Below are positions 32,638-43,593 of a stretch of 64,000 bases of DNA, piece by piece. Position numbers and translations under genes: made by a program. The first letter of the stretch is position 1; each line of letters starts with the position of its first letter. The notes under the pieces were generated by a model. It saw only the letters and a list, made by a program, of their open reading frames with translations. It had not been told where the DNA came from and made no database searches. The DNA comes from Phenylobacterium sp. (GTDB lineage: Bacteria; Pseudomonadota; Alphaproteobacteria; Caulobacterales; Caulobacteraceae): assembly GCF_004799515.1 (NCBI RefSeq), contig NZ_SSMX01000030.1, positions 124,001-188,000 on the forward strand, given 5' to 3'.

Positions 32638-34329
32638 TTATTTCCGTTCGGCCGCGGTCTTGTCGCGGGCGGCCTTGAACTCCGAGCCGGCTTTCCAGGT
32701 CGGCCACTCGCGGGAGTTCGCCAGGTCCGTGCCGAGGTCGTAGAGGATCGACAGGTCCTGGGCCATGCCGGTCAGGTCCCAGTTCGGATCCCATTCGTCG
32801 GCGGGCTGGTGGTACTTGTCGCGGGTGTAGGCCTCGGCGGCGGCCTTGCCGGCGGCGGTCCCGCCCTTCACCAGGTCCTGGCCGGAGTGGAAGCTGATCG
32901 CCGGCACGCCCTGCTTGGCGAAGGAGAAATGGTCGGAGCGGAAGAAGCCGCCGGCCTCGGGCCGGGCGTCGGGGGTGAAGTAGCGGCCGTGCTGCTTGGC
33001 GACCTTGATCAGGTCGTCCTGCAGGGTGAGGCCGCCGTCGCCGGAGACGCTGACGTCCTTGGCAGGGCCGTTCACCGCCGCGCCGTCGGTGTTGATGTTG
33101 GCGACCGTGGTGGCCAGCGGATAGAGCGGGGTGGTGGCGTAGTACTCAGAGCCCAGCAGGCCTTTTTCCTCCGCCGTCACCGCCATGAACTGGACGGTGC
33201 GGTCGGTGCGCGGCGACTTGGCGAAGGCCCGGGCCAACTCGATCAGGCTGGAGACGCCGGAGGCGTTGTCGACGGCGCCGTTGTAGATCCGGTCGCCGCG
33301 CGCGTCGGGCAGGCCCACGCCCAGGTGGTCCCAGTGGGCGGTGTAGATGATCCGCTCGTTCGGGTGCTTGGTCCCCGGCAGCACGCCCACGACGTTGTGC
33401 GAAATGACGTGCTTGGCCTCGACGTCGAAGGCGGTGGAGAAGGTCACGCCCTTCAGGGTCACCGGGCGGAAGTCGCGGGTCTGGGCCTGCTTCTTCAGAG
33501 CCTCGAAGTCGAGGCCCGCCTTCTTGAAGAGGTCGATGGTTTGGTCGCGCTGGACCCAGGCCTCGATGGGCGCATGCGCCTTGGACGGGTCCTTGCGGAT
33601 GATGTCGAAGACCGCGTTGGTGTTGGAGTTCTTGACGGTGTTCCAGCCATAGCTGGCCGGGCCGGTCTCGTGGATGACGATGAAGCCCAGCGCGCCCTGC
33701 CGCGCGGCCTCTTCGTACTTGTAGGTCCAGCGGCCGTAGTAGGTCATGGCCTTGCCGCCGAAGTCGCAAGGCGTTTTGCATTCGGGGGCCGTCTCGTAGT
33801 CCGGGTCGTTGACCAGGACGAGGGCCAGCTTGCCGTGCAGGTCGACGCCCTTGAAGTCGTCCCAGTTGCGCTCCGGCGCCTTGACGCCGTAGCCCACGAA
33901 GACGACCGGAGCGTCCTTGATGTCGATGTGGCTGACGCCGGTCTCCGGGGCGCGGATGGCGATCTGCTCGCCCTGCTTCCAGCTCTCCGTGGCGCCGGCG
34001 GTCTTCACGGTGAAGGCGACGGGGCCCTTGATGTCGAACTCGGCCAGCGGCACAGCCTGGGTCCAGGCTCGGCCGGACCCGGTCTTGTCGCCGCCGGGCT
34101 GCAGGCCCACGGCCTTGAACTGCTGGGTGATGTAGGCGACCGACTTGACCTCGCCCGGCGTCGCAGGTCCGCGGCCCTCGAAGGCGTCGGAGGCCAGCAC
34201 CTTGATGTGCTCGGACAGCAGCTTGGGGTCGAACTTCGAATCGCTGGGCGAGGCGGCCCATGTCACCGAGGTAAGGGCGACAGTGGCAAGGGCGCAAACG
34301 GCGGCGGCGCCCAGGAGAAGCTTTTTCAT
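32638..34329 (-). CDS. Secreted M28-family metallopeptidase
   Basis: A 563-residue protein with a signal peptide (MKKLLLGAAAVCALATVAL, cleavage near residue 26). A PA-type insert lies before the catalytic domain. The zinc-site segments are YTAHWDHLGVG (His and Asp), GAVDNASGVSSLIELARA (bridging Asp) and AVTAEEKGLLGSEYY (catalytic Glu pair), with a late HSGQDL supplying a His. M28 enzymes of this size are aminopeptidases or carboxypeptidases active in the periplasm. Start chosen at ATG 34329. Confidence 0.93.
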   Translation of the reverse strand: MKKLLLGAAAVCALATVALTSVTWAASPSDSKFDPKLLSEHIKVLASDAFEGRGPATPGEVKSVAYITQQFKAVGLQPGGDKTGSGRAWTQAVPLAEFDIKGPVAFTVKTAGATESWKQGEQIAIRAPETGVSHIDIKDAPVVFVGYGVKAPERNWDDFKGVDLHGKLALVLVNDPDYETAPECKTPCDFGGKAMTYYGRWTYKYEEAARQGALGFIVIHETGPASYGWNTVKNSNTNAVFDIIRKDPSKAHAPIEAWVQRDQTIDLFKKAGLDFEALKKQAQTRDFRPVTLKGVTFSTAFDVEAKHVISHNVVGVLPGTKHPNERIIYTAHWDHLGVGLPDARGDRIYNGAVDNASGVSSLIELARAFAKSPRTDRTVQFMAVTAEEKGLLGSEYYATTPLYPLATTVANINTDGAAVNGPAKDVSVSGDGGLTLQDDLIKVAKQHGRYFTPDARPEAGGFFRSDHFSFAKQGVPAISFHSGQDLVKGGTAAGKAAAEAYTRDKYHQPADEWDPNWDLTGMAQDLSILYDLGTDLANSREWPTWKAGSEFKAARDKTAAERK

Positions 34330-34403
34330 CGATCTCTCGGTTCAGGGGAAAGCTGGCCGCGACCCTAGCCGTGCAGGGACGATCCCGCCAGCACCCCTCG
34401 CAG

Positions 34404-35195
34404 CTAGGGCTTCCGGCGCCCGGCGATGAAGGCGTCGATGCCGTCCAGCACCCGCTGCAGGCCGAATTCGAAGTTCCGCTCGTGGTCCGGCGGGGGCATG
34501 GCGCCCGACTTATAGGCCTCGCCGATCCGCACCATGGTCGGGTAGCGGTCGGGGTCCATCAGCCCGGCCAGCAGCGGCGTCGACTGCGACCACCACTGCT
34601 CGTCGGTGATGCCGCTCTCGCGCTCCACCTCGCGGGCGTCGAGGGCCGCGCGGATGGCGCCGCGCACATAGTCGGCCACCAGCGAGGTGATCTGATCCAT
34701 CTCGGTCTCGGTCAGGCCCAGGCCGTCGATGGCGCGCAGGGTCGCCTCGGCCTTGGCCAGCACATTGGGGCCGAGGGGCGGGCGGTGCATCCCCACGTGG
34801 GTCAGCCAGGGATGGCGCTGCGACATGGCCCAGCGCTGGCGCGAGAGATGGGTGATCTGGGCGCGCCAGTCGCCGTCGGCGGGATCCGGCTCGGCGATCT
34901 CGCCGGCCACGTGGTCGAGCATCAGGTCCATCAGCTCGGCCTTGGACGGCACATAGGTGTAGAGCGACATGGGCGAGAGTTGCAGCACCTCGGCCACCCG
35001 CCGCATGGAAAGCGCGGCCAGGCCCTCGGCGTCGGCGAGCGCGACGGCGGCCTGCACGACGGCCTCCACGGAGTGCCGCGGCTTCGGCCCCCGCTTGCCG
35101 GTGACGGGGCGGCCGTCGGGCGTGCGGCTGTCCACGCCCCACAGCAGCGCAATGCTGCGCGCCTGGTCGCCGCCGCCTGAAAACTCTGCCGCCAT
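34404..35195 (-). CDS. TetR-family regulator with TetR_C tetracycline-repressor-like domain
   Basis: A 263-residue regulator. The helix-turn-helix at about residues 42-85 reads VEAVVQAAVALADAEGLAAL, SMRRVAEVLQLSPMSLYTYV, PSKAELMDLMLD. The length and C-terminal domain (DRYPTMVRIG) match the TetR/AcrR group related to drug-responsive repressors. It is divergent from a complete RND efflux operon, so it is the likely local repressor of that pump. Confidence 0.92.
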   Translation of the reverse strand: MAAEFSGGGDQARSIALLWGVDSRTPDGRPVTGKRGPKPRHSVEAVVQAAVALADAEGLAALSMRRVAEVLQLSPMSLYTYVPSKAELMDLMLDHVAGEIAEPDPADGDWRAQITHLSRQRWAMSQRHPWLTHVGMHRPPLGPNVLAKAEATLRAIDGLGLTETEMDQITSLVADYVRGAIRAALDAREVERESGITDEQWWSQSTPLLAGLMDPDRYPTMVRIGEAYKSGAMPPPDHERNFEFGLQRVLDGIDAFIAGRRKP

Positions 35196-35468
35196 GCGAC
35201 CAAACTACACGGCGAATAACACTTTACAACATACGGAGTTTAGCTCAGAGAAGCGCCCGCGAGACGCTCGGCAAGAAGCGTTCGCGGCTGGGGCGGATTC
35301 GGGGTCGGAATTTCCTCTGGGCGTCGCCATCACTGGGCTTGTGTGTTCATGTCGCTAGACGTCCGTTTCGCGCCGCTGCATCCAAGGGCAGGACGGGCGG
35401 CGACTAGGGGCAGCAGCCGCTCCGTCCGCGCTTCCGCGCCCTCGCCACGGTCCCAGACATCGTCTTCC
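35196..35468. promoter_or_regulatory. Divergent regulatory region between TetR and the RND efflux operon
   Basis: This 273-base gap has one clearly AT-rich block (35208-35245). On the minus strand TTGTAA and TAGTTT are 16 bp apart and could be a promoter for the TetR gene, giving an almost leaderless transcript. ACTTTACAACATACGGAGTT in the same block is a plausible operator, although its arms are imperfect. The remainder up to the efflux gene shows no recognisable element. Confidence 0.35.
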
Positions 35469-36902
35469 ATGCGTTACGCCGCACCCGCCCTACTGGCCTG
35501 TCTGGCGCTCGGCGCCTGCGCGCACGTGCGCCCGGCCGACAAGAGCCTGCCGCCCGCCTTCGAGACCGTCGAGGTCAATGGGGCCAGCCGCGCGCCGGCC
35601 GGATCCATCGACCTCGACCGCTGGTGGCTGGCGTTCAACGACCCGGAGCTGACCGGCCTGATCGAACAGGCGCTGGCGCACAATCCAGACGCCAGGACCG
35701 CGGCGGCCAAGCTGACCGAGGCCCGCGCCGACCGCACCGAGGACCTGGTGCAGTTCGCGCCGCAGGGCGACATCACCGCCTCGGCGACGCGCACCAAGGA
35801 CATCCAGCTGGCCGGCACGGTCTTCGACTTCCCCGGCTTCTCGACCAGCGGCGTGACCCAGGCGAACGCGGCCAATTTCAACGTCAGCTGGGAACTGGAC
35901 ATCTTCAAGTTCCTGGCCGCGCGCAACGCGGTCGGCGGCGACCTGGCCGCGGCGCGCTTCGACTACGAGGGCACCCGCGCGACGTTGGCGGCCAATGTGG
36001 CCGACGCCTACTTCCAGGCCCGGGGTCTGGCGATCCAGCTCGAGGACGCCCGGGAGAGCGCGCGGATCGAGCGCAATCTCTACGATTCGGCGACCAAGCG
36101 GGCGCAGGCGGGCCTGGCGGCCACCTCCGACGCCGACCGCGTGGCCGGCGACCTCGCCCAGGCCGACGCCCAGGCCGCGGGGCTGGAGGCCGAGCTGCAG
36201 GCCCAGCGCCGCACCATCCTGATCCTGGCCGGGCGCACCATCGAGCCGACCGCCAACCTGGCCGTCGACGCCAGCATCGGCGCCCTGCCGCCGGTGCCGG
36301 AGAGCCTGCCCAGCGAGCTCCTGAAGCGTCGCCCCGACGTGCGCGAGGCGGCCGCGCGGATCACCTCGGCCTACGGCCAGGGCCAGATCGACGCGCTCTC
36401 GCTGCTGCCCACCTTCAGCTACAAGCCGGGCCTCGGCTGGGCGCAGCAGACGCAGCCCGGCTTCTCCGTGACGATCCAGAGCATCGTCAGCGGCCTCGCG
36501 GTGACCCAGCCGGTGCTGTCCATCCCCAAGCTGCTGGCCGAACTGCGGGCGCAGAACGCCCGCACCGAGCAGGCGGTCGACGCCTACGAGAAGACCCTTC
36601 AGACCGCCTTCACCGATTCCGAGGGCGCGCTGGTGCGGCTCGACGCCGACCGCAAGCGCGTGGCCCTGCTGACCGATGGCGAGGCGCGCGCCGAGCGCGG
36701 CTACAAGGCCACCAAGCTCGGCTATGACCGGGGGCTCAACGACCTGCAGACGGCGCTGAGCGCCGAGCAGTCGTGGCGCAGCACCCGCTCGCAATTGACC
36801 GCCGCCCAGGTGCAGGCCGCCCGGCGCACGGTCCAGGTCTACAAAGCGCTCGGCGGCGGCTGGCCCGCAGAGCGCTTTCCCTCCGACAAGCAGGCCCGCT
36901 GA
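35469..36902 (+). CDS. RND efflux outer-membrane lipoprotein, NodT/OprM family
   Basis: The coding start is the ATG at 35469 (MRYAAPALLACLALGAC), which gives a lipobox; the longer frame upstream is not typical. The 477-residue protein has two duplicated outer-membrane efflux domains: LDRWWLAFNDPELTGLIEQAL, NPDARTAAAKLTEARADR, NVSWELDIF, and in the second repeat ELLKRRPDVREAAARIT and QAVDAYEKTLQTAFTDSEGA. It forms the trimeric channel of a tripartite exporter with the two following genes. Confidence 0.93.
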   Translation: MRYAAPALLACLALGACAHVRPADKSLPPAFETVEVNGASRAPAGSIDLDRWWLAFNDPELTGLIEQALAHNPDARTAAAKLTEARADRTEDLVQFAPQGDITASATRTKDIQLAGTVFDFPGFSTSGVTQANAANFNVSWELDIFKFLAARNAVGGDLAAARFDYEGTRATLAANVADAYFQARGLAIQLEDARESARIERNLYDSATKRAQAGLAATSDADRVAGDLAQADAQAAGLEAELQAQRRTILILAGRTIEPTANLAVDASIGALPPVPESLPSELLKRRPDVREAAARITSAYGQGQIDALSLLPTFSYKPGLGWAQQTQPGFSVTIQSIVSGLAVTQPVLSIPKLLAELRAQNARTEQAVDAYEKTLQTAFTDSEGALVRLDADRKRVALLTDGEARAERGYKATKLGYDRGLNDLQTALSAEQSWRSTRSQLTAAQVQAARRTVQVYKALGGGWPAERFPSDKQAR

Positions 36903-36914
36903 GACGTGACCCGC

Positions 36915-38039
36915 ATGAGACGCTTTCTTCCTGTCCTGCCGCTGATGGCGGCGCTGGTTCTGGCCGGCTGCCATAAGCCCGCGCCCAAGTCGACCGAGGC
37001 GCAGAACGCCCGCGCGGTGCGCGTGGTGACGCTGGCCAGCGTGCCGATCACCGGGGCCCTGGCCGCCTCCGGGGACCTCGTCCCGCGCGAGGAGGCCGCC
37101 GTCCTGCCGGAGGTCACCGGCTACCGCGTCTCCAAGGTGCTGGTCGACGTGGGCGACACGGTGAAACAGGGCCAGACCCTGGTCACCCTCGACCCCGCCC
37201 TGATCCAGGCCCAGCTCGCCCAGGCCGAGGCGGTGGCCGCCCAGGCGCAGGTGCAGGCCCAGCAGGCCACGGACCAGGCCGACCGGGTGAAGGACCTCGA
37301 CAACGCCGGGGTGCTCTCCCAGGAGCAGATCGACCAGCGGCGCTTCCAGGCCAAGGCCGCCCTGGCGACGGCGGCGGCCCAGGCCGCGGCGCTGAAGGAC
37401 CTGCGCACCCGCATCGGCAAGCTGTCGGTGACCGCTCCGGTCGCGGGCCTGGTGCTGGAACGCACCGTCAGGCCCGGCGACATGTCGGCGGCGGCGGGAA
37501 CCACGCCCTGGTTCCGGCTGGCCCGCGACAGCGAGGTCGAGCTCGCCGCCCAGCTCTCCGAGGACGACCTGGCCAAGATCCGCCCCGGCCAGCACGCCAC
37601 GGTCACCCTGCCGAGCGGCGTGACCGTGCAGGGCGTCGTGCGCCTGGTCAGCCCGCAGATCGACAACACCAGCAAACTGGGCGTGGTGCGCGTGCACCTG
37701 CCGGTCAGCCGCGACATCCGCGCCGGCGGCTATGGCCGGGCGGTGTTCAACGAGGTGTCCGGCAACGCCCTGGCCGCGCCGGAAACGGCGGTGCGCTATG
37801 ACGCCGACGGCGCCAGCGTGATGGTGGTGGGGCCCGACAACAGGGTGAAGCACTATCCGGTGCAGACCGGCCAGCGGGGCGGCGGCTATGTGCAGCTGGT
37901 CAAGGGCCCGCCGGCCGGATCGCGCATCGTCCAGAACGCCGCGGCCTTCCTGCTCGACGGGGACCTGGTGAAGACCGCCGACGCCAACGCGCCCGTGGGC
38001 GCGCCGGCCCCGGCGGCGCTGCGGACCGCCGGCAAATGA
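36915..38039 (+). CDS. RND efflux periplasmic adaptor (membrane fusion protein)
   Basis: A lipoprotein adaptor of about 374 residues; the start at 36915 gives MRRFLPVLPLMAALVLAGC with a lipobox, and a GTG at 36906 is an alternative. The barrel-sandwich segments are VLPEVTGYRVSKVLVDVGDT and KLSVTAPVAGLVLERTVRPG, with a coiled-coil hairpin between them (about 95-160). It links the inner-membrane pump to the outer-membrane channel. It overlaps the permease gene by four bases (ATGA). Confidence 0.93.
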   Translation: MRRFLPVLPLMAALVLAGCHKPAPKSTEAQNARAVRVVTLASVPITGALAASGDLVPREEAAVLPEVTGYRVSKVLVDVGDTVKQGQTLVTLDPALIQAQLAQAEAVAAQAQVQAQQATDQADRVKDLDNAGVLSQEQIDQRRFQAKAALATAAAQAAALKDLRTRIGKLSVTAPVAGLVLERTVRPGDMSAAAGTTPWFRLARDSEVELAAQLSEDDLAKIRPGQHATVTLPSGVTVQGVVRLVSPQIDNTSKLGVVRVHLPVSRDIRAGGYGRAVFNEVSGNALAAPETAVRYDADGASVMVVGPDNRVKHYPVQTGQRGGGYVQLVKGPPAGSRIVQNAAAFLLDGDLVKTADANAPVGAPAPAALRTAGK

Positions 38040-41000
38040 GCGAGCAGCAGGGCCGCCATTTCGCGATCTCCGCCTGGGCGATCCGCAACCCGGTTCCGGT
38101 CGCGGTGCTGTTCCTCGGCCTGATCATGGCCGGGCTGATTTCCTACATGGGCCTGCCCATCAAGCAGTACCCCAACATCGAGCTGCCGGTGATCGCGGTC
38201 ACCGTGACCCAGAACGGCGCCGACCCGGGCGAGATGGAGACCCAGATCACCCGTCCCGTCGAGGACGCGGTGGCCGGCGTCAGCGGTATCAAGAACCTGC
38301 AGTCGGTGGTCACCGACGGCGTCTCCACGACCTCAATGGAATTCGAGATCGGCGAGGACCTGCAGAAGAAGACCGACGAGATCCGCACCAAGATCGCCTC
38401 GGCGCGCGCCATCCTGCCGCGCGACATCGACGAGCCGATCGTCCAGCGCATCGAGATCGACTCCGCCGCGCCGATCCTGACCTACGCGGTCTCCGCGCCG
38501 AACATGAGCGACGACGAGGTCTCGTGGTTCATCGACGACACGGTCTCGCGCACCCTGCAGGCCGCCAACGGCGTCTCGCAGATCAACCGCGTCGGCGGGG
38601 TGGCGCGCGAGATCAATGTGATCATCGACCCCGACCGCCTGGCGGCCCGCGGCCTGACGGGCACCCAGGTCAGCAACGCCCTGCGCGGCTTCGTCACCGA
38701 CTCGCCCGGCGGGCGGGTGAACATCGGCGGCCGCGAGCAGACGCTCAGGGTCTATTCCAACCCGGCCTCGATCAACCAGATCCGCGGCATGACCATCCCC
38801 ACGGGGAACGGCCGGTTCGTGACGCTGTCGGATGTGGCCGACGTGGGCGACGGCGCCTCCGAGGTGCGCGGCTTCGCGCGCCTGAACGGCCAGCCGGTGG
38901 TGGGCTTCCAGGTCTCCAAGACCAAGGAGGCCTCCGACGTCGCCACCGAGGACGCGGTTGAAAAGGCCATCGCCCAGCTGGAGAAGAAGAACCCCGGCGT
39001 GAAGGTCACCAAGATCTTCTCCTCGGTGACCAACACCCGCGACGGCTTCCACGCCACCCAGCACGTCCTGACCGAGGGCATGCTTCTGGCCGCCCTGGTG
39101 GTGCTGTTCTTCCTGCGCGACTGGCGCGCCACGGCGATCACCGCGGTGGCCATGCCGATCTCGCTGATCCCGACCTTCTTCGTGATGAAGCTCCTGGGCT
39201 TCTCGCTCAACATGGTGACGCTGCTGGCGCTCACCCTGGTGATCGGCATCCTGGTCGATGACGCCATCGTCGAGATCGAGAACATCGAGAAACGCGTGGC
39301 CCGGGGCCTGCGTCCCTACCAGGCCGCCATGGAAGGCGCCGACGCCATCGGCCTGGCTGTCGTGGCGACCACCATGTCCATCGTGGTGGTGTTCACCCCG
39401 GTCAGCTTCATGCCGGGCATCCCCGGCCAGTTCTTCAAGGAATTCGGCCTCACCGTCTCGGTGGCCGTGCTGTTCTCGCTGGCCGTGGCGCGTCTCGTGA
39501 CGCCGCTGATGGCGGCCTACATGCTGAAGCCCACGGTCAAGGCGCACGAGCGCAAGCCCTTCAAGGGGGCTTACCGCAATGTCCTGGAGTGGGCGCTGGC
39601 CCACCGGATCATCGCCGCCTTCATGGGCTTCGTGCTGTTCGTGCTGTCGCTGATGCTGTTCCCGCTGCTGCCGCAGGGCTTCCAGCCGACCGGCGACCCG
39701 GACTTCCTCTATGTCGACATCCAGGGCCCGCCCGGCGCGGCGGTCAGCGACATGGAAGACATCGCCCAACGGATCAACCAGCTGTTCATCAAGCAGCCGG
39801 AAGTCACCGGCGTCTTCATCCAGGTCGGCTCCAACGCCAGCGCCGCCTTCGGCCCCAGCTCCGGCTCCGGTGGCGGCGGCGACCTGCGCAACGGCACGGC
39901 GACCATCCTGCTGCGCACCGACCACCGGGCGAGCGGCGAGACGATCAAGAACCGCCTGCGCGACCAATTGCGGGCCATCCCCGACGCGCGCCTGACCTTC
40001 CTCGACTTCCAGGGCAACGCCGGCTTCCAGCAGATCCTCACCGGCGACAATCCGGAGAACCTGACCCGTGCGGCCCGCGAGCTCGAGGTCGAGATGCGCA
40101 AGCTGCCGGAGCTCGCCGACCCGCACCCGTCGAAGCCGCCCGAGGCGCCGCAGATCGTGATCAAGCCCCGCAGCGAGGAGGCGGCGCGGCTGGGCGTCTC
40201 GTCCGACACCATCGCCACGCTGGTGCGCGTGGCCACCGTCGGCGACATCGACGCCAATGTGGCGAAGTTCAACGAGGGCGAGCGGCGGATCCCGATCCGC
40301 GTGCGCCTGCCCAGCGACGCGCGCGCCAACGTCGAGCGCATCGCCAACCTGCGCGTGCCGACGGGCAGCGGCGGCACGACCACGCTGTCCAGCATCGCCG
40401 ACATCGACTTCCAGGCGGGTCCGGCGCGCATCGACCGGCTGAACCGCGAACGCCAGCTGACCGTGCTGGCCGAGCTGAACGGCGTGGAGATGGGCCAGGC
40501 GCAGAAGGCGGTGAACAACCTGCCGATCATGAAGCATCTGCCGGCCGGCGTGCGGCCCGCCGCCATCGGCAACCAGCAGGCCATGGCGGAGCTGTTCGGC
40601 GGCTTCCTCACCGCCTTCGCCGCGGCGGTGTTCCTGATGTACGCGGTGCTCGTGCTGCTGTTCAGGAGCTTCTTCAAGCCGGTGATCATCCTGACCGCGC
40701 TGCCGCTATCGTTCGGCGGCGCGTTCTTCGGCCTCCTGCTCTTCGACCTGTCGCTGTCGATCCCCTCGCTGATCGGCTTCCTGATGCTGATGGGCTTGGC
40801 GGCGAAGAACTCGATCCTGCTGGTCGAGTACGCCATCGAGCGCGAGCGCGAGGGCATGAGCCAGCACGACGCGATCATCGAAGCCTGCCGCGAACGGGCG
40901 CGGCCGATCATCATGACCACGGTGGCCATGGCGGCCGGCATGCTGCCGACGGCGTTCGCGCTGGAGAAGGGCTCCGAGTTCCGCCAGCCGATGGCCGTCG

Positions 41001-41164
41001 CGGTGATCGGCGGCCTGATCACCTCGACCATGCTGTCGCTGGTGCTGGTGCCGGTGGTCTACCGCTTCGTGGACGACTTCGAGCAGTGGCTGCGGCCCAG
41101 GCTCGCCCAGCTGGTGACACCGCGCCACGCGCCGCTGCAGCCCGCCCCCGAGGACCGCCTCTAG
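38036..41164 (+). CDS. RND multidrug efflux permease, HAE-1 family
   Basis: A 1042-residue pump with the AcrB-type layout: twelve membrane helices and two large periplasmic loops. [19 protein letters not shown] and [17 protein letters not shown] mark the porter domain; the proton-relay Asp pair is in TM4 ([20 protein letters not shown]) and the Lys in TM10 ([16 protein letters not shown]). It exports lipophilic compounds by proton antiport with the adaptor and channel encoded upstream. Substrates cannot be read. Confidence 0.95.
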   Translation: MSEQQGRHFAISAWAIRNPVPVAVLFLGLIMAGLISYMGLPIKQYPNIELPVIAVTVTQNGADPGEMETQITRPVEDAVAGVSGIKNLQSVVTDGVSTTSMEFEIGEDLQKKTDEIRTKIASARAILPRDIDEPIVQRIEIDSAAPILTYAVSAPNMSDDEVSWFIDDTVSRTLQAANGVSQINRVGGVAREINVIIDPDRLAARGLTGTQVSNALRGFVTDSPGGRVNIGGREQTLRVYSNPASINQIRGMTIPTGNGRFVTLSDVADVGDGASEVRGFARLNGQPVVGFQVSKTKEASDVATEDAVEKAIAQLEKKNPGVKVTKIFSSVTNTRDGFHATQHVLTEGMLLAALVVLFFLRDWRATAITAVAMPISLIPTFFVMKLLGFSLNMVTLLALTLVIGILVDDAIVEIENIEKRVARGLRPYQAAMEGADAIGLAVVATTMSIVVVFTPVSFMPGIPGQFFKEFGLTVSVAVLFSLAVARLVTPLMAAYMLKPTVKAHERKPFKGAYRNVLEWALAHRIIAAFMGFVLFVLSLMLFPLLPQGFQPTGDPDFLYVDIQGPPGAAVSDMEDIAQRINQLFIKQPEVTGVFIQVGSNASAAFGPSSGSGGGGDLRNGTATILLRTDHRASGETIKNRLRDQLRAIPDARLTFLDFQGNAGFQQILTGDNPENLTRAARELEVEMRKLPELADPHPSKPPEAPQIVIKPRSEEAARLGVSSDTIATLVRVATVGDIDANVAKFNEGERRIPIRVRLPSDARANVERIANLRVPTGSGGTTTLSSIADIDFQAGPARIDRLNRERQLTVLAELNGVEMGQAQKAVNNLPIMKHLPAGVRPAAIGNQQAMAELFGGFLTAFAAAVFLMYAVLVLLFRSFFKPVIILTALPLSFGGAFFGLLLFDLSLSIPSLIGFLMLMGLAAKNSILLVEYAIEREREGMSQHDAIIEACRERARPIIMTTVAMAAGMLPTAFALEKGSEFRQPMAVAVIGGLITSTMLSLVLVPVVYRFVDDFEQWLRPRLAQLVTPRHAPLQPAPEDRL

Positions 41165-41249
41165 CGGTGCAGGCTTCCGCCGACGGGCCTAGCCGACGGT
41201 CCGGAACGGCGCCTATCCTCGCTCGAACTATGGGGCTTGGGAGGGTGTC

Positions 41250-42116
41250 ATGGGCGGGTTTTCGGGGGGGCAGGCGATCGGCTCCGGCTTTGGGCTGATC
41301 CGGCGCCATCCGGCGGCTATCGCCGTTTGGGCGGTGTTCTATCTGATCGTGGGCGTCGGCCCGGCGCTCCTTCTCCAGGCCGGAATGTGGAGCCATCTGC
41401 CCTACGCCCCGGGCGGCGATCCGAGCGCGGCGCTCGCCCAGCTGTCGCACATGGCCGGCTGGTTTCCGCTGATCTGGGTGCTGAGCCTGTTCCATGCCGC
41501 GGTGGCCTATTCGGCGGTCTACCGGGCCGTGCTCGACCCCGAGGACCGGCGATACTTCTACCTGCGGCTCGGCCGCCGCGAGCTGTCGGTCGGCCTGACC
41601 GTGCTGGCCCTGCTCGTCGTGTTCTTGGTCGGCATGATCGTGGCCGCGATCGCGCTCTTCGTGGTCGTTCGCTTCGCGCCAGGCGTGGTCGCCTTCCTCG
41701 CGACGGTAGGCGCGATGGTGGGCTTGGTGTGGCTGGCCTTGCGGTTTTCCATGGCTGGACCGATGGCCTACGCCGAGCAGCGGTTCGTCTTCGCCGAGTC
41801 CTGGACCCTGACCTCAGGTCAGGGTTGGAAGCTGTTCGGCGTCGCGCTCTGCCTCATGCTGATCATGATCGGGCTGGAGTTCGCCATCCTCATCCCCACC
41901 GTGCTCGCACTCAGCCTGAGCGGCGCGCTCGGCAGCATGATGGCTGCGGCGCAGGCCGGCCATGGCCCCAGCTCTTCGCCGGCGACGATCGCGGCCTATG
42001 CGGTGATCCTGCCGATCCTCGGAGCGCTGGTCGTCGCCATCTTCGGCGCGCCCTGGGCCAGCATCTACCAGCAGCTCTCGGCGGGCCGGACGGCGTCGCC
42101 CTACGAGGAGGCCTAG
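41250..42116 (+). CDS. Polytopic inner-membrane protein of unknown function
   Basis: A 288-residue protein with about six hydrophobic segments, roughly residues 22-45, 70-95, 108-135, 140-165, 192-215 and 245-270. It starts at the ATG at 41250, preceded by a GGGAGGGTG ribosome-binding site. No motif was recognised; the general pattern resembles glycerophosphoryl-type or DUF975-like membrane proteins, but this is weak. It overlaps the convergent threonine dehydratase stop by four bases. Confidence 0.75.
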   Translation: MGGFSGGQAIGSGFGLIRRHPAAIAVWAVFYLIVGVGPALLLQAGMWSHLPYAPGGDPSAALAQLSHMAGWFPLIWVLSLFHAAVAYSAVYRAVLDPEDRRYFYLRLGRRELSVGLTVLALLVVFLVGMIVAAIALFVVVRFAPGVVAFLATVGAMVGLVWLALRFSMAGPMAYAEQRFVFAESWTLTSGQGWKLFGVALCLMLIMIGLEFAILIPTVLALSLSGALGSMMAAAQAGHGPSSSPATIAAYAVILPILGALVVAIFGAPWASIYQQLSAGRTASPYEEA

Positions 42117-43090
42117 GCCTCGCTGCGCAGGATCCTGGCGAACAGTTCCGGGTCGACGTTGCCGCCGGAGACCACCACGCCCACGGTCTTGCCCTTGGCC
42201 TCGACCTTGCCGGTGAGCAGGGCGGCCAGGCCCACCGAGCCGCCGGGCTCGATCACCAGCTTCAGCGTCTGGAAGGCGTAGCGCATCGCCTCGGCCACCT
42301 CCGGGTCGGTAAGGCCCACCGCGCCGGTCAGGTTGGCCTTGAGGATCGGCCAGGTGATGTCGCCGGTCGAGGGGCTTTCCAGGGCGTCGCAGAGGGTGCG
42401 CACCGTCGGCTTCACCGTCACCCGCTCACCGCTCTCCAGCGACTGGGCCAGGTCGTTGTAGACGCTGGGTTCGCAGCCCCAGACCGCAGTGCGGGGCGAC
42501 AGTTCCTTCAGCACCTGGGAGATCCCGGCCAGCAGGCCGCCGCCGCCCACCGGCGAGACCACGACGTCGAAGTCGGCGCCGACGGCCTTGGCCTGGGCGA
42601 CCATCTCCAGCCCGACCGTGCCCTGGCCCGCGGCGATGTGTTCGTCGTCGAAGGCCGGCACCACCACCGCGCCGCGCCCTCGCGCGATCTCCGCGGCGAT
42701 GGCCTCGCGGCTCTCGGTCAGGCGGTCGAAGAGGCGCACCTCGGCGCCATAGCCCTTGGTGGCCGCGACCTTGATGGCTGGGGCGTCGGACGGCATGACG
42801 ATCACCGCCGGCATGCCCAGGAGGCGCGCGGCCAGCGCCACGCCCTGGGCATGGTTGCCGGAGGAGAAGGCCACCACGCCGGCCTTCTTCTGCGCCTCGT
42901 CGAGCTGGACCAGGCGGTTGTAGGCCCCGCGGAACTTGAAGGCCCCGACCCGTTGCAGGGTCTCGAGCTTCAGGAGGATGCGCCCGCCCAGCCGTTCGTT
43001 GAGCGCCGGGCTCTCCACCAGAGGCGTGACCACGGCGTGGCCGGCGATGCGGACGGCGGCGGCCTCGATATCGGCGAAGGTCACGCTCAC
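42113..43090 (-). CDS. Threonine/serine dehydratase, PLP-dependent
   Basis: A 325-residue fold-type II PLP enzyme without a C-terminal ACT domain, so of the catabolic or serine racemase-like group rather than biosynthetic IlvA. Seen: [13 protein letters not shown] with the Schiff-base Lys (about 55), [13 protein letters not shown] (phosphate loop), and [13 protein letters not shown]. The reaction is probably deamination of threonine or serine to the 2-oxo acid; hydroxyaspartate or racemase activity is possible. It overlaps the VOC gene by four bases. Confidence 0.88.
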   Translation of the reverse strand: MSVTFADIEAAAVRIAGHAVVTPLVESPALNERLGGRILLKLETLQRVGAFKFRGAYNRLVQLDEAQKKAGVVAFSSGNHAQGVALAARLLGMPAVIVMPSDAPAIKVAATKGYGAEVRLFDRLTESREAIAAEIARGRGAVVVPAFDDEHIAAGQGTVGLEMVAQAKAVGADFDVVVSPVGGGGLLAGISQVLKELSPRTAVWGCEPSVYNDLAQSLESGERVTVKPTVRTLCDALESPSTGDITWPILKANLTGAVGLTDPEVAEAMRYAFQTLKLVIEPGGSVGLAALLTGKVEAKGKTVGVVVSGGNVDPELFARILRSEA

Positions 43091-43506
43091 TTCGCGAACA
43101 CCATGGCGTCGTCGGCGAAGGCCTTGAACTCCAGCGCATTGCCGGAGGGGTCGAGGAAGAACATGGTCGACTGCTCGCCGGCCTCGCCCTTGAAGCGGGT
43201 GTGCGGCTCGATGACGAAGGTGGTTCCCGCGGCGGTCAGGCGCTGGGCCAAGACGTCCCAGGCGGCAGGCGGAAGGATGGCGCCGAAGTGGCGCACCGGC
43301 ACCTGGTGGCCGTCGACGGCGTTGGTGGACCTATGGCCGACCTCCTCCGGCGCGAGGTGCGCCACGATCTGATGGCCGTGGAAGTCGAAATCGACCCATT
43401 CGTCGCTGGAGCGCCCCTCCGGGCAGCCCAGCAGATCGCCGTAGAAGGCGCGGGCCTCGGCCAGGTCGCGGACCGGGAAGGCCAGGTGGAAGCGGGGAAT
43501 GTCCAT
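43087..43506 (-). CDS. VOC (glyoxalase/dioxygenase superfamily) protein
   Basis: A 139-residue single VOC domain with paired beta-alpha-beta-beta-beta modules: [20 protein letters not shown] (His near residue 8 as a metal ligand), [16 protein letters not shown] and [17 protein letters not shown] (late Glu ligand). Metal-binding residues are present, so an enzyme such as a lyase, dioxygenase or resistance protein is possible. It is coupled to the dehydratase by an ATGA overlap. Confidence 0.88.
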   Translation of the reverse strand: MDIPRFHLAFPVRDLAEARAFYGDLLGCPEGRSSDEWVDFDFHGHQIVAHLAPEEVGHRSTNAVDGHQVPVRHFGAILPPAAWDVLAQRLTAAGTTFVIEPHTRFKGEAGEQSTMFFLDPSGNALEFKAFADDAMVFAK

Positions 43507-43593
43507 AGCCGCCTCTTAAACCGCGACTTTTGATGAGGCGAGAACCGTTTCGCGGCTTCAGGGTTTATTGCGAGGGTTGTTTGGGGGGCAGGT